Positions 36,901 to 46,847 of a stretch of 64,000 nucleotides of DNA are shown here, one piece after another. This stretch comes from Leucobacter chironomi DSM 19883 (GTDB lineage Bacteria; Actinomycetota; Actinomycetes; Actinomycetales; Microbacteriaceae): the NCBI RefSeq assembly GCF_000421845.1, contig NZ_ATXU01000001.1, positions 248,001 to 312,000 on the forward strand, read 5' to 3'. Position 1 is the stretch's first letter. Every line of letters begins with the position of its first letter. The position numbers and the translations under genes are program-made. The notes beneath the pieces were generated by a model. It ran no database searches and was not told the origin of the DNA. It saw only the letters and a list, made by a program, of their open reading frames with translations.

Positions 36901-37724
36901 CGCGCCTCCCCTGAAGCTGCGGCACCGTCGGCGCTGTGGCGCCCGTGGTGAGGTGGATCAGCGGGATTCGCGGGCGGGACCGGGTGGGTGCCGTCGCCCG
37001 GCTGCGATGCGATGATCGCGAGGAACGCCGCCTCAGGGTCGTCGGTGTCGGTCTGCGCGAGCAGGGCGCCCGGCGCGGTATCGGCGATGATGCGGCCCTC
37101 GCGCATCAGCAGCAGGCGGTCGCAGCGCAGCGCCTCGTCCATGACGTGGCTGCTGACGAGCAGCGCCGTGCCCGTGCTCGCGAGTTCTCGGAACAGGCCC
37201 CACAGCTCCACCCGCAGCACCGGATCCAAGCCCACAGTGGGCTCGTCCAGCACCACGAGCTCGGGATTCCCGAGCAGTGCGGCCGCCAATGAGACGCGAT
37301 TGCGCTGCCCGCCGCTCAGCGCTTCGACACGATGTCCGGCGTACTCGCCGAGACCCACCTGCTCGATCGCCCGATCCGCATCGTCCTTGGAAACGCCGAG
37401 CACGCGGGCGAAATAGCGCAGGTTCTGCGCCACGCTGAGGTCGTCGTAGACGGATGCAGCCTGCGTGGCATAGGCGACGCGGCGACGCAGCCGCGCCGAT
37501 CCCGCCCGCTCGCCGAGCACGCTCAGCTCACCGGTGACACCCGCCTGCACGCCCACGATCGAGCGCATCAGCGTACTCTTGCCGCACCCCGACGGGCCGA
37601 GCAGCCCCGTAACCTGCCCACGCGGGATCTCGAACCCGATGCCGTCGAGCACCGTGCGCCGGCCGCGCCGAACCGATAGCCTCGCGGCGCGAACCGCGGG
37701 GAGAGCGTCGCTGCGATCCTCCAT
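36897..37724 (-). CDS. ABC exporter ATPase (DrrA-like)
   Basis: A 275-residue ATPase: Walker A GPSGCGKST, Q-loop in YATQAASVYDDLS, signature LSGGQRNRVS, Walker B LVVLDEPTVGLD and the H-loop SSHVMDEA. The tail after about residue 245 is Pro/His-rich and disordered. With the permease it should export a lipophilic compound. Probably leaderless: a TACGCT box lies 6 bases upstream. Confidence 0.93.
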   Translation of the reverse strand: MEDRSDALPAVRAARLSVRRGRRTVLDGIGFEIPRGQVTGLLGPSGCGKSTLMRSIVGVQAGVTGELSVLGERAGSARLRRRVAYATQAASVYDDLSVAQNLRYFARVLGVSKDDADRAIEQVGLGEYAGHRVEALSGGQRNRVSLAAALLGNPELVVLDEPTVGLDPVLRVELWGLFRELASTGTALLVSSHVMDEALRCDRLLLMREGRIIADTAPGALLAQTDTDDPEAAFLAIIASQPGDGTHPVPPANPADPPHHGRHSADGAAASGEAR

Positions 37725-37730
37725 ACGCTC

Positions 37731-37736
37731 AGCGTA
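37731..37736 (-). promoter_or_regulatory. Leaderless -10 box of the exporter operon
   Basis: TACGCT on the minus strand, 6 bases from the ATG. Confidence 0.5.
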
Positions 37737-37853
37737 CTCGCGCGGACGGGCGGAGGGGCCCGCGGCCGTGCCGCATCAGAGGAGGCAGCCCTCGCCCCTG
37801 CTCTGGTGAATCGGAGTGGTCTCCCCGTGGCCGGGTCGAGTTCACCAACCGAA

Positions 37854-37887
37854 AAAGCCGCGGAAACCATAAGGTTTCCGCGGCTTT
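37854..37887 (-). terminator. Intrinsic terminator of the tRNA-Pro gene
   Basis: A perfect 15-base-pair stem (37854-37868 with 37873-37887) and an ATAA loop. On the minus strand the stem ends in a run of Ts, and it begins 2 bases after the tRNA CCA end. Confidence 0.92.
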
Positions 37888-37889
37888 CG

Positions 37890-37966
37890 TGGTCGGGATG
37901 ACAGGATTTGAACCTGCGACCCCGTCGTCCCGAACGACGTGCGCTACCAAGCTGCGCCACATCCCG
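37890..37966 (-). tRNA. tRNA-Pro (anticodon CGG)
   Basis: The minus strand folds into a full cloverleaf of 77 bases: acceptor stem CGGGATG/CATCCCG, D-arm GGCGCAGCTTGGTAGCGC, anticodon stem CGTCG/CGACG with loop TTCGGGA (anticodon CGG at 37932-37930), T-arm with GGTTCAAATCC, discriminator A and an encoded CCA (37892-37890). Confidence 0.97.
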
Positions 37967-38053
37967 ATTGCGTTTTTCACGCGAGGATTACTCTAGCGCG
38001 TTTCCGGCCAGGGCAAAAATCGGCGGCCTCTCCGGGGCCCCGGCGAGCCGATA

Positions 38054-38071
38054 CCCTGTTCCTGAACAGGG
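38054..38071 (+). promoter_or_regulatory. Perfect palindrome just upstream of the amidohydrolase start
   Basis: CCCTGTTC-CT-GAACAGGG, whose right arm runs into the GGGAAGGA ribosome site. It could be an operator for the GntR regulator downstream or an RNA hairpin that masks the ribosome site. Confidence 0.55.
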
Positions 38072-38079
38072 AAGGACCT

Positions 38080-39735
38080 ATGTCGCACTTACTCACCCAC
38101 TATCGCGGCGGGCGCATCTTCACCGCCGATGCCGCACACCCCTGGGCGGAGTCCCTGCTGGTGCACGACGGCGCGATCCGATTCGCCGGCTCCGTCGCCG
38201 CAGCCGACCAGCTGGCCGCGCACCACCCCGGCACGACCCGCGTGGTCGAGCTGCACGGCGCGCTCGTGACCCCCGGCTTCGTCGAGGCGCACAGTCACCT
38301 CGTGAACCTCGGCCGCTCGCTCTCGCAGGTCGACCTGCTCGACGCCGGAGACCTCCCCGAGATGCAGCGCAGGATCGCAGAGGCCGCAGCGGCGAAGCCC
38401 GACGCCCCCCGCGTGCTGGGCCGCAGCTGGCTGCTGGAACCGCTCGCCGGTGCGCAGCCGGACCGCAGCATGATCGACGCCGTCGTCGCCGACCGCCCGG
38501 TGTACCTCGTGTCGAACGACCTGCACTCCGGCTGGGTCAACACGGCTGCGCTGCACGAGCTCGGTATCGACCGCGACACCCCGGATCCGGAGGGCGGCAC
38601 CATTGTGCGCGACGCCGCCGGAGATGCGACGGGCCTGCTGCTCGAAACCGCTGCGCTCGTGCTCATGCGCGGAGGGGTCGAGCGGCTCGAAGACGACGCC
38701 GTGCGCGACGACGCCGTGCTGCGAGCCCTCGAGAGCTATCGCGCGGCCGGCACGACCGCGGTCGCCGACCTCGGCCTGCGCCGCGCGGAGTTCGAAGCGC
38801 TCGAACGGGCCTGGGAGGGCGGGGCGCTGCCGATCCCCGTCGCCGGCTATCTCCGCGTCGAAACCTCCGCCGACCCCGAAAGACTGCAGGAGCAGCTGCA
38901 GCAGGCCATCGGAATCCGCGACCGCGTCGCCGCCCGATCCGCCGAGCGCGGCGAGAACGACCCCATGCTGCGCATCGCGGGTATCAAGGTGTGGATCGAC
39001 GGGGTCATCGACAGCGGCACCGCCGCGATGTCCGCCCCCTACGCCGACGGAGCCCACCCCGACCCCCTGTGGAGCCGGGCGCTGCTCGAACCCATCGTCA
39101 CCGCCGCCGACGCCGCCGGCCTGCAGGTCGCGATGCACGCGATCGGCGACGCAGCGGTCGACCTCGCCCTCGACATGATCGAGGCGGCACGTCGCACGAA
39201 CGGCGTGGACGGGCCGCTGCACCGCATCGAGCACCTCGAATTCGTGGATCGCCGTGCCGCCGAACGCATTGCGCAGTCCGGCACGGTCGCCTCCGTGCAG
39301 CCGGTGCACTCCGACCCCGCAGTGCAGGGCGCGTGGCGCAGCCAGCTCGGCGACGAGCGCGTCGAGCGCGGCTACCCCTGGGCCGAGTTCGCGGCCGCCG
39401 GCGCCCGGATCGCGCTCGGCACCGACGCCCCCACCGCCCCCTACGCCCCACTGCCGAATCTCTTCATCGCGGTGACGCGGCGCTCTCCCCAACGGCCCGA
39501 GCTCCCCGCCAACCACCCCGAGCTGCACCTCGACCTCGAGCACGCCCTCGTCGCTGCGACGCGCGGCGCCGCCGAGGCCTGCGGGTGGGGGGCCTCACGG
39601 GGCGTGCTGGCGGCCGGGCGCCGGGCCGACTTCGCCGTGCTCGACGCGGACCCCTTCGCCGATGGCGCCGAGGCGCTGCGCGCCGCCGAGCCCCGGCTCA
39701 CCGTCGTCGCCGGCGAGGAGTTCCCGCGGCGCTGA
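38080..39735 (+). CDS. YtcJ-like metal-dependent amidohydrolase
   Basis: A 551-residue amidohydrolase of the YtcJ/NfdA group: an N-terminal beta domain with GGRIFTADAAHPWAES, the metal motif PGFVEAHSHLVN, KVWIDGVIDSGTAAM, MHAIGDAAVDLALD (metal His), HRIEHLEFVD and GTDAPTAPYAPLPNL with the active-site Asp, then the GVLAAGRRADFAVLDADP closing strand. Family members hydrolyse formamides or related bonds; the substrate is unknown. ATG 38080 follows a strong GGGAAGGA site overlapped by a palindrome. The convergent GntR gene ends 28 bases downstream. Confidence 0.9.
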   Translation: MSHLLTHYRGGRIFTADAAHPWAESLLVHDGAIRFAGSVAAADQLAAHHPGTTRVVELHGALVTPGFVEAHSHLVNLGRSLSQVDLLDAGDLPEMQRRIAEAAAAKPDAPRVLGRSWLLEPLAGAQPDRSMIDAVVADRPVYLVSNDLHSGWVNTAALHELGIDRDTPDPEGGTIVRDAAGDATGLLLETAALVLMRGGVERLEDDAVRDDAVLRALESYRAAGTTAVADLGLRRAEFEALERAWEGGALPIPVAGYLRVETSADPERLQEQLQQAIGIRDRVAARSAERGENDPMLRIAGIKVWIDGVIDSGTAAMSAPYADGAHPDPLWSRALLEPIVTAADAAGLQVAMHAIGDAAVDLALDMIEAARRTNGVDGPLHRIEHLEFVDRRAAERIAQSGTVASVQPVHSDPAVQGAWRSQLGDERVERGYPWAEFAAAGARIALGTDAPTAPYAPLPNLFIAVTRRSPQRPELPANHPELHLDLEHALVAATRGAAEACGWGASRGVLAAGRRADFAVLDADPFADGAEALRAAEPRLTVVAGEEFPRR

Positions 39736-39762
39736 ACGCCCCGAAGCGGATCGTGCGCCGGG

Positions 39763-40170
39763 TCACAGGGCCCGGCGCACCTCCCCCACGATCGCCTCGG
39801 ATCCGAAACCGAGCGCCCGCATCCCCTCCACATACGCAGCCACCAGCTCTGCCGCCCCCAGCTGCGCAGCCGCGTCGGCGGGGGCGATGGGGGCCACGGT
39901 CGTGCCGTTGCGTCCGCGGGTGACGAGATACCCCTCGGCCTCGAGCTCGCGGTAGGCGCGCGCGACCGTATTCGGCGCCAGCGCGAGATCCGCCGCGAGC
40001 TGCCGAACCGACGGAAGCTTCGTGCCCTCGGGCAGCTGCCGCGTCATGATCCGCTCGATGAGCTGCGCGCGCAGCTGCTCGAACGGAGGGCGCGGATCCC
40101 CAGGATCGATGCGCAAACCGCTCGCGCGCGGACCGCCTCCCAGAGTCGCATCGCGGCTCACCGGGTTCAT
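39763..40170 (-). CDS. GntR-family regulator, YtrA subfamily
   Basis: A 135-residue short GntR protein: a winged helix (about 30-95: PPFEQLRAQLIERIMTRQLP, LPSVRQLAADLALAPNTVAR, then YRELEAEGYLVTRGRNGTTV) and only a short C-terminal helical tail for dimerisation, which defines YtrA-type regulators. Such proteins usually control adjacent ABC exporter genes; here the neighbours are an amidohydrolase and, 2.4 kb away, an exporter. ATG 40170 follows GAAGGGAGC. Confidence 0.9.
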   Translation of the reverse strand: MNPVSRDATLGGGPRASGLRIDPGDPRPPFEQLRAQLIERIMTRQLPEGTKLPSVRQLAADLALAPNTVARAYRELEAEGYLVTRGRNGTTVAPIAPADAAAQLGAAELVAAYVEGMRALGFGSEAIVGEVRRAL

Positions 40171-40298
40171 GGCTGCTCCCTTCGTCGCGCCGTCACCCAC
40201 ACGGTAGCGACGCGACCAGGCGGCGTCAATCCTGCGGCCGCACTCACTCGCGCGCGACTGCGCGCAAGGGCGCACCCCAGACAGGCCCAGGAAACGCC

Positions 40299-40346
40299 GA
40301 GGGCCGCCGCCCGGCCCCGAGATCTCGGGGTCGGGCGGCGGCCCTC
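40299..40346 (-). terminator. Large hairpin terminator of typA
   Basis: Two 24-base arms (40299-40322 and 40323-40346) pair with one G-T mismatch around the centre GAGATCTC. It starts 12 bases after the typA stop (minus strand). The 120 bases between this and the GntR start contain nothing recognisable. Confidence 0.85.
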
Positions 40347-40358
40347 AGCAGCGCAGTG

Positions 40359-42263
<1,905 letters not shown>

Positions 42264-42337
42264 AGATGGTTCCTAACGAACGTGAAACAGCGAACGTTCT
42301 ATGTTACATGCCGAAACTGCGAGCCGCACTGGGCGCT

Positions 42338-43873
42338 TCACTCCACCCGTTTCGCGCGCCGCCGTGCACTCTGCCGGTTGGCGACCTCGATCGGCCGCGT
42401 CGTGTCGACGAGCCGGTACGCCGCACGGCCCTCGCCGCGCACGAAGAGGAGGTAGCAGGCCCCGAGGAGCAGCACCCAGACGAGCCCCACCACGAGCGCG
42501 GGACGCGACTCCGGCACGATCCCGACCATCACGATGACGAAGACGATGAATGCCGCTGTGAGCCATGAGGCGACCGGCCACAGCGGCACCGGGAACTCGC
42601 TCGGCAGGCGGTGATCCCGGCGGATCTCGGCCTTCATGCGGATGTGGGCGATGAGGATCACGAGCCAGACCAGCACCGTCGCGAAGGTGGCGAGCGCGCC
42701 GAGCAGGAAGAGCACCTGGTCGGGGTAGAGGCAGTTGAGCACCACCCCGACGAGCAGGCCGACGATCATGGTGACGACGGTGAGGATCGGCACGCCGGCG
42801 CGGGTCGTCCGCGTGAACGCCCGGGGTGCCTGGCCCTGCTCGGCGAGGCCGTGCAGCATGCGCCCCGCACCGAAGATGTCGGCGTTCATCGCCGAGAGCG
42901 CCGCGGTGATGAGCACGACGTTGAAGACCGCGGCGGCGGCTCGGAACCCGAGCGATTCGAAGAGGGAGACGAACGGGCTCGTCTCCCCCGTGATCTCGGT
43001 CCACGGCTGGATGCACATGATCACCCCGAGCGTGAGCACGTAGAAGAGCAGAATACGGATCGGCACCGAGTTGATGGCCTTCGGCAGCACGCGCTTCGGG
43101 TCCTGCGCCTCGCCCGCCGTGACGCCGATGATCTCGATCCCGCCGAAGGCGAACGTGACGATCGTGAACGAGGCGAGCAGACCCCAGACGCCGTGGGGCA
43201 TGAAGCCCCCGTGATCCACCAGGTTCTGCACCCCCATGCGGTCGTGATCGGCCACCCCGAAACCGAAGAGGATCACGCCCACGCCCGCCGCGATGAGCAC
43301 CACGATGGCGGCGATCTTGATGAGCGCGAACCAGAATTCCAGCTCGCCGAACACTTTCACGCCGACGAGGTTGATCGCCGCGATGCAGCAGACCACCGCG
43401 AGCCCCCACACCCACTGCGACACCTCGGGGAACCAGAAGCGCATGTAGAGGCCGATCGCAGTGGCGTCGAACACGGCGACCAGGAACATCTCGAAGGCGA
43501 AGCTCCAGCCGACGAGGAACCCGGCGAAGGGGTGGATGTAGCGCGACGCGTACTGCCCGAAGGAGCCGGACACGGGGTGCCGCACGACCATCTCGCCGAG
43601 GGCGCGCATCACCATGAACACCGCGGCACCGCCGATCACGTAGGCGAGCAGCACCGCCGGCCCCGCCGTCTGGATAGCGCCGGAGGAGCCCATGAAGAGG
43701 CCCGTGCCGATCGCCGATCCGAGCGCCATGAAGCGGATGTGACGGGCGGTGAGACCGCGGCGGAGGCCGCCGTCACCGGCTGCGTCTCCCGGGTCCGCGA
43801 CCGCGTCGCCGGCGCTCCCGGTCGCGTCGCCGGAGCCCGCGGCCGCATCACCGGCGCCGTGGATCGAGCTCAT
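42338..43873 (-). CDS. Amino-acid permease (APC family), probable histidine permease
   Basis: A 511-residue transporter with 12 hydrophobic segments. Hallmarks are RHIRFMALGSAIGTGLFMGS (helix 1), GEMVVRHPVSGSFGQYASRY, and FAFGGIEIIGVTAGEAQDP, as in the ProY/HutT-type proton symporters. The first 35 residues are a GDA-rich low-complexity tail. Its place next to hutG and the rest of the hut genes makes histidine the likeliest substrate (inference). ATG 43873 follows GAAGGGA. Confidence 0.88.
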   Translation of the reverse strand: MSSIHGAGDAAAGSGDATGSAGDAVADPGDAAGDGGLRRGLTARHIRFMALGSAIGTGLFMGSSGAIQTAGPAVLLAYVIGGAAVFMVMRALGEMVVRHPVSGSFGQYASRYIHPFAGFLVGWSFAFEMFLVAVFDATAIGLYMRFWFPEVSQWVWGLAVVCCIAAINLVGVKVFGELEFWFALIKIAAIVVLIAAGVGVILFGFGVADHDRMGVQNLVDHGGFMPHGVWGLLASFTIVTFAFGGIEIIGVTAGEAQDPKRVLPKAINSVPIRILLFYVLTLGVIMCIQPWTEITGETSPFVSLFESLGFRAAAAVFNVVLITAALSAMNADIFGAGRMLHGLAEQGQAPRAFTRTTRAGVPILTVVTMIVGLLVGVVLNCLYPDQVLFLLGALATFATVLVWLVILIAHIRMKAEIRRDHRLPSEFPVPLWPVASWLTAAFIVFVIVMVGIVPESRPALVVGLVWVLLLGACYLLFVRGEGRAAYRLVDTTRPIEVANRQSARRRAKRVE

Positions 43874-43930
43874 CGCCGTGTCCCTTCGTGGTCTGCTGCG
43901 GCCGCGGGGTGGGCCCCACGAGGGTCGAGA

Positions 43931-44890
43931 CTACCGGCTCAGCCGTTCGGCGAGCCCCGCGGCGGCCTCGAGCACGAGCAGCGCCGCGAGCCGCACCGTG
44001 CGCCCGTCGGGAGCATCGGCGGTCGCGTCGACCTCGGCGATGTCGATGCCGCGCACCCGGGGATCGGCGGCGAGCAGCCGGGTCGCGAGCCGCAGCTCAT
44101 CGGCGGCGATGCCCCCGGGGATCGATGCCGGGCAGCCGGGCGCCACCGAGCGATCGCAGACGTCCACGTCGAGGTCGACGTGGATCGGCCCGCCGGCCGC
44201 GCCCGCGACGGCGAGCGCCTCGCCGACGATCTCGGCGAGGTTCCGGGTGCGCAGCTCGCTGCGGTGGATCACCGTGATGCCGAGATCCTTCGCGCGCCGG
44301 CGGTAGGCCCGCGAGTTCGCGAAGTCGGCGATGCCGATCTGCACGATGCGGCTGGGGTCGAGGCCGAGCTCGACGAGGCGCCGCACCGGGGATCCGTTGC
44401 TGCGGCCGTCGCGCAGATCGTGGTGCGCGTCGAGCGTGATGAGGCCCGCCGTCGCGAGATCCGCGCCGGCGACGCCGAGCGCGGCCGGCACCGTGAGGGC
44501 GTTGTCGCCGCCGAGCGCGACGAGCAGCTGCGCGGTCTCGGAGAGCTGCCGCACCCGCTCGGAGGCCAGCCGCTCCCCCTCTTCGGTGTCGGGGTCGGCG
44601 AGGTCGCCGGCGTCGATGATGCGCAGCGCGTCGTCGAGCACCAGCTCGGCTTCATCGCCGCGGGCGTCCGGAGCGCCCTCGGCCACGACGTGGCTGGAGT
44701 AGCGGCGCAGGGCCTCGCGCACCGCGGCGGGCGTCTCGTGGGCGTTCGTCGGCGAGAGCGAGGTCTGCGAGGTGGGGATGCCGACGAGCACGAGGTCGGC
44801 GGGGGCGCCGTCGGGCGCCGACCAGCCGCCCGTCCGGGGCCAGGAGGGGTCGTGGGAGAGGGCGGGGCGGGCGGGCGTTGCGTGGCTCAT
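43931..44890 (-). CDS. hutG: Formimidoylglutamase (ureohydrolase family)
   Basis: A 319-residue arginase-fold enzyme that would hydrolyse N-formimino-glutamate to glutamate and formamide, the last hut step. Metal-binding motifs: GGDN (127-130), DAHHD (154-158) and DLDVDVCD (about 240). The usual GGDH His is Asn here, so one metal ligand is altered. Context with hutH, hutU and hutI supports this assignment over agmatinase. ATG 44890 is preferred because TAGCTT lies 7 bases upstream and the longer reading crosses it. Confidence 0.9.
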   Translation of the reverse strand: MSHATPARPALSHDPSWPRTGGWSAPDGAPADLVLVGIPTSQTSLSPTNAHETPAAVREALRRYSSHVVAEGAPDARGDEAELVLDDALRIIDAGDLADPDTEEGERLASERVRQLSETAQLLVALGGDNALTVPAALGVAGADLATAGLITLDAHHDLRDGRSNGSPVRRLVELGLDPSRIVQIGIADFANSRAYRRRAKDLGITVIHRSELRTRNLAEIVGEALAVAGAAGGPIHVDLDVDVCDRSVAPGCPASIPGGIAADELRLATRLLAADPRVRGIDIAEVDATADAPDGRTVRLAALLVLEAAAGLAERLSR

Positions 44891-44897
44891 GCCAGCG

Positions 44898-44903
44898 AAG
44901 CTA
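44898..44903 (-). promoter_or_regulatory. Leaderless -10 box of hutG
   Basis: TAGCTT on the minus strand, 7 bases from the hutG ATG. Confidence 0.5.
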
Positions 44904-44945
44904 ACAGCTGCGGGCGCCGAAGTCGCCACCCCGAGCCGCTGCTGC

Positions 44946-44963
44946 CGTCTGTGATTCCAGACC
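44946..44963. promoter_or_regulatory. HutR-type operator 1 (hutG-hutH intergenic)
   Basis: GTCTGTGATTCCAGAC palindrome (core 44947-44962). It matches 13 of 14 positions of the corynebacterial HutR motif TCTGwwATwCCAGA as I recall it. Confidence 0.7.
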
Positions 44964-44984
44964 CGCGTCTGCGAGTCGCCCAGA

Positions 44985-45002
44985 TGTCCGGGATCTCAGA
45001 CA
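44985..45002. promoter_or_regulatory. HutR-type operator 2 (hutG-hutH intergenic)
   Basis: TGTCCGGGATCTCAGACA, 14 of 18 positions symmetric, 39 bases from operator 1 centre to centre and 55 bases upstream of the hutH ATG. Confidence 0.65.
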
Positions 45003-45056
45003 GCTGAGCCGGGAAACCGCTGGACCCGAGCAGCCGCGTGCGATGAGATCGAAGCC

Positions 45057-46640
45057 ATGAACGCGAACGCACCCGCAGCCACCTCCGTCGTGCTCGGCGA
45101 CGCCACCCTCTCCGTCGGCGACGTCGTCTCGGTCGCCCGCCACGACGCACGGGTCGAGATCCCCGCCGCCGTCCTGGCCCGCGTCGCCGAGAGCCGCCGC
45201 ATCATCGAAGACCTCGCCGGCGACACCCGCCCGCACTACGGCGTCTCCACCGGCTTCGGCGCGCTCGCCAAGGTGCAGATCCCCGTCGAGAAGCGGCAGC
45301 AGCTCCAGCGCAGTCTCATCCGCTCGCACGCCGCCGGCACCGGCCCCGAGGTCGAGCGCGAAGTGGTGCGCGCCCTCATGCTGCTGCGCATCAACACCCT
45401 CGCGTCGGGGCGCACGGGCGTGCGGCCCGCGGTCGTCGAGACCTACGTCGCGATCCTCAACGCCGGCATCACCCCGGTGGTGCACGAGTACGGCTCGCTC
45501 GGCTGCTCGGGAGACCTCAGCCCCCTCGCCCACTGCGCGCTCACCCTCATGGGCGAGGGACACGTGCGGGTCGGGCAGGATCCGCACCAGGCCCCGATCC
45601 CCGCCGCGGAAGCCCTGGCCGCCGCCGGCATCGCGCCGCTCGTCCTCGCCGAGAAGGAGGGCCTCGCCCTCATCAACGGCACCGACGGCATGCTCGGCAT
45701 GCTCTGCCTCGCGCTCCACGACCTCGCAGCGCTGCTGCAGACCGCCGATGTCGCCGCGGCCGCGAGCGTCGAAGCGCTCACCGGCACCGACGCCGTGTTC
45801 GCCGCCGATCTGCAAGCTCTGCGGCCGCACCCCGGCCAGGCCGCCGCAGCCGCGAACATGCGCGCGGTGCTCGCCGGGTCGAGCCTGATCCAGCGCCCCC
45901 GCGAGGGCGAGTTCACGCGCGTGCAGGACGCCTACTCGCTGCGCTGCTCCCCGCAGGTGCACGGCGCCGCGCGCGACACCGCCGATCACGCGGCGCGCGT
46001 CGCGGCCGTCGAGCTGCGATCCGCCGTCGACAACCCCGTCGTCACGCTCGACGGCCGCGTCGAGTCGAACGGCAACTTCCACGGCGCGCCCGTCGCCTAC
46101 GTACTCGACTTCCTCGCCATCGCTGTCGCCGACCTGGCCTCGATCAGCGAGCGGCGCACCGACCGCTTCCTCGACGTGTCCCGCAACCACGGGCTGCCGC
46201 CCTTCCTCGCCGCCGACGCGGGCCTCGACTCGGGCCTCATGATCGCGCAGTACACGGCCGCCGGCATCGTCTCCGAGTTGAAGCGCCTCGCCGCGCCCGC
46301 CTCGGTCGACTCGATCCCGTCATCGGCGATGCAGGAGGACCACGTCTCGATGGGCTGGCACGCCGGCCGCAAGCTGCGTCGCGCGATCGATGGCCTGTCG
46401 CGCGTGCTCGCCATCGAGCTGCTCGCCTCCACGCGGGCACTCGACTTCCGAGCCCACGATCCCGAGGCGGGCGCCCCTGCAGCGTCGACGGCGGCCGTGC
46501 ACGCGCTCTTCCGCACCCGCATCCCGGCCCCGGACACCGACGAGTTCCTGTCGCCGAGCATCACGGCCGCCCACGAGCTCGTCGTGACCGGGAGCGTGCT
46601 CGCGGCCGTCGAGGAACGACTGGGCGCACCGCTCGCCTGA
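45057..46640 (+). CDS. hutH: Histidine ammonia-lyase
   Basis: Removes ammonia from L-histidine to give urocanate. A 527-residue enzyme of normal length with HYGVSTGFGALA, the MIO-cofactor region YGSLGCSGDLSPLAH, SRNHGLPPFLA and SSAMQEDHVSMGW. The MIO tripeptide is normally Ala-Ser-Gly; here it is Cys150-Ser151-Gly152, a variant I believe also occurs in other actinobacterial HutH proteins. Divergent from hutG with two operators between. No clear ribosome site beyond GAAG; the -10 is not obvious. Confidence 0.96.
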   Translation: MNANAPAATSVVLGDATLSVGDVVSVARHDARVEIPAAVLARVAESRRIIEDLAGDTRPHYGVSTGFGALAKVQIPVEKRQQLQRSLIRSHAAGTGPEVEREVVRALMLLRINTLASGRTGVRPAVVETYVAILNAGITPVVHEYGSLGCSGDLSPLAHCALTLMGEGHVRVGQDPHQAPIPAAEALAAAGIAPLVLAEKEGLALINGTDGMLGMLCLALHDLAALLQTADVAAAASVEALTGTDAVFAADLQALRPHPGQAAAAANMRAVLAGSSLIQRPREGEFTRVQDAYSLRCSPQVHGAARDTADHAARVAAVELRSAVDNPVVTLDGRVESNGNFHGAPVAYVLDFLAIAVADLASISERRTDRFLDVSRNHGLPPFLAADAGLDSGLMIAQYTAAGIVSELKRLAAPASVDSIPSSAMQEDHVSMGWHAGRKLRRAIDGLSRVLAIELLASTRALDFRAHDPEAGAPAASTAAVHALFRTRIPAPDTDEFLSPSITAAHELVVTGSVLAAVEERLGAPLA

Positions 46641-46701
46641 GCGCTCCCTTCCATCCCGCCCCGTCCTCCCCGCGCTCCCAAAAGCCCTCACCGTCCTCAC
46701 C

Positions 46702-46766
46702 GAGATCGGGGTCGCTTTTGGTCGCGTGTCACGGCGACACGCGGCCAAAAGCGACCCCGATCTCGC
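46702..46766. repeat. 30-base-pair inverted repeat (ATCGGGGTC family)
   Basis: Arms 46702-46731 and 46737-46766 pair at 29 of 30 positions around the loop ACGGC. The outer ATCGGGGTCGCTTTTGG sequence recurs in the repeat at 52301-52357. It lies between two plus-strand genes, hutH and the IclR gene, and may end hutH transcription. Confidence 0.85.
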
Positions 46767-46834
46767 ACAGCTCCTCGCGCCGCACGCCCGCCCAACGCAG
46801 AAGCGCACGCGACGCCCGCACGAGACCGGAAAGG

Positions 46835-46840
46835 TAGGCT
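46835..46840 (+). promoter_or_regulatory. Leaderless -10 box of the IclR gene
   Basis: TAGGCT, 7 bases before the ATG at 46848. Confidence 0.6.
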
Positions 46841-46847
46841 GCGAAGC

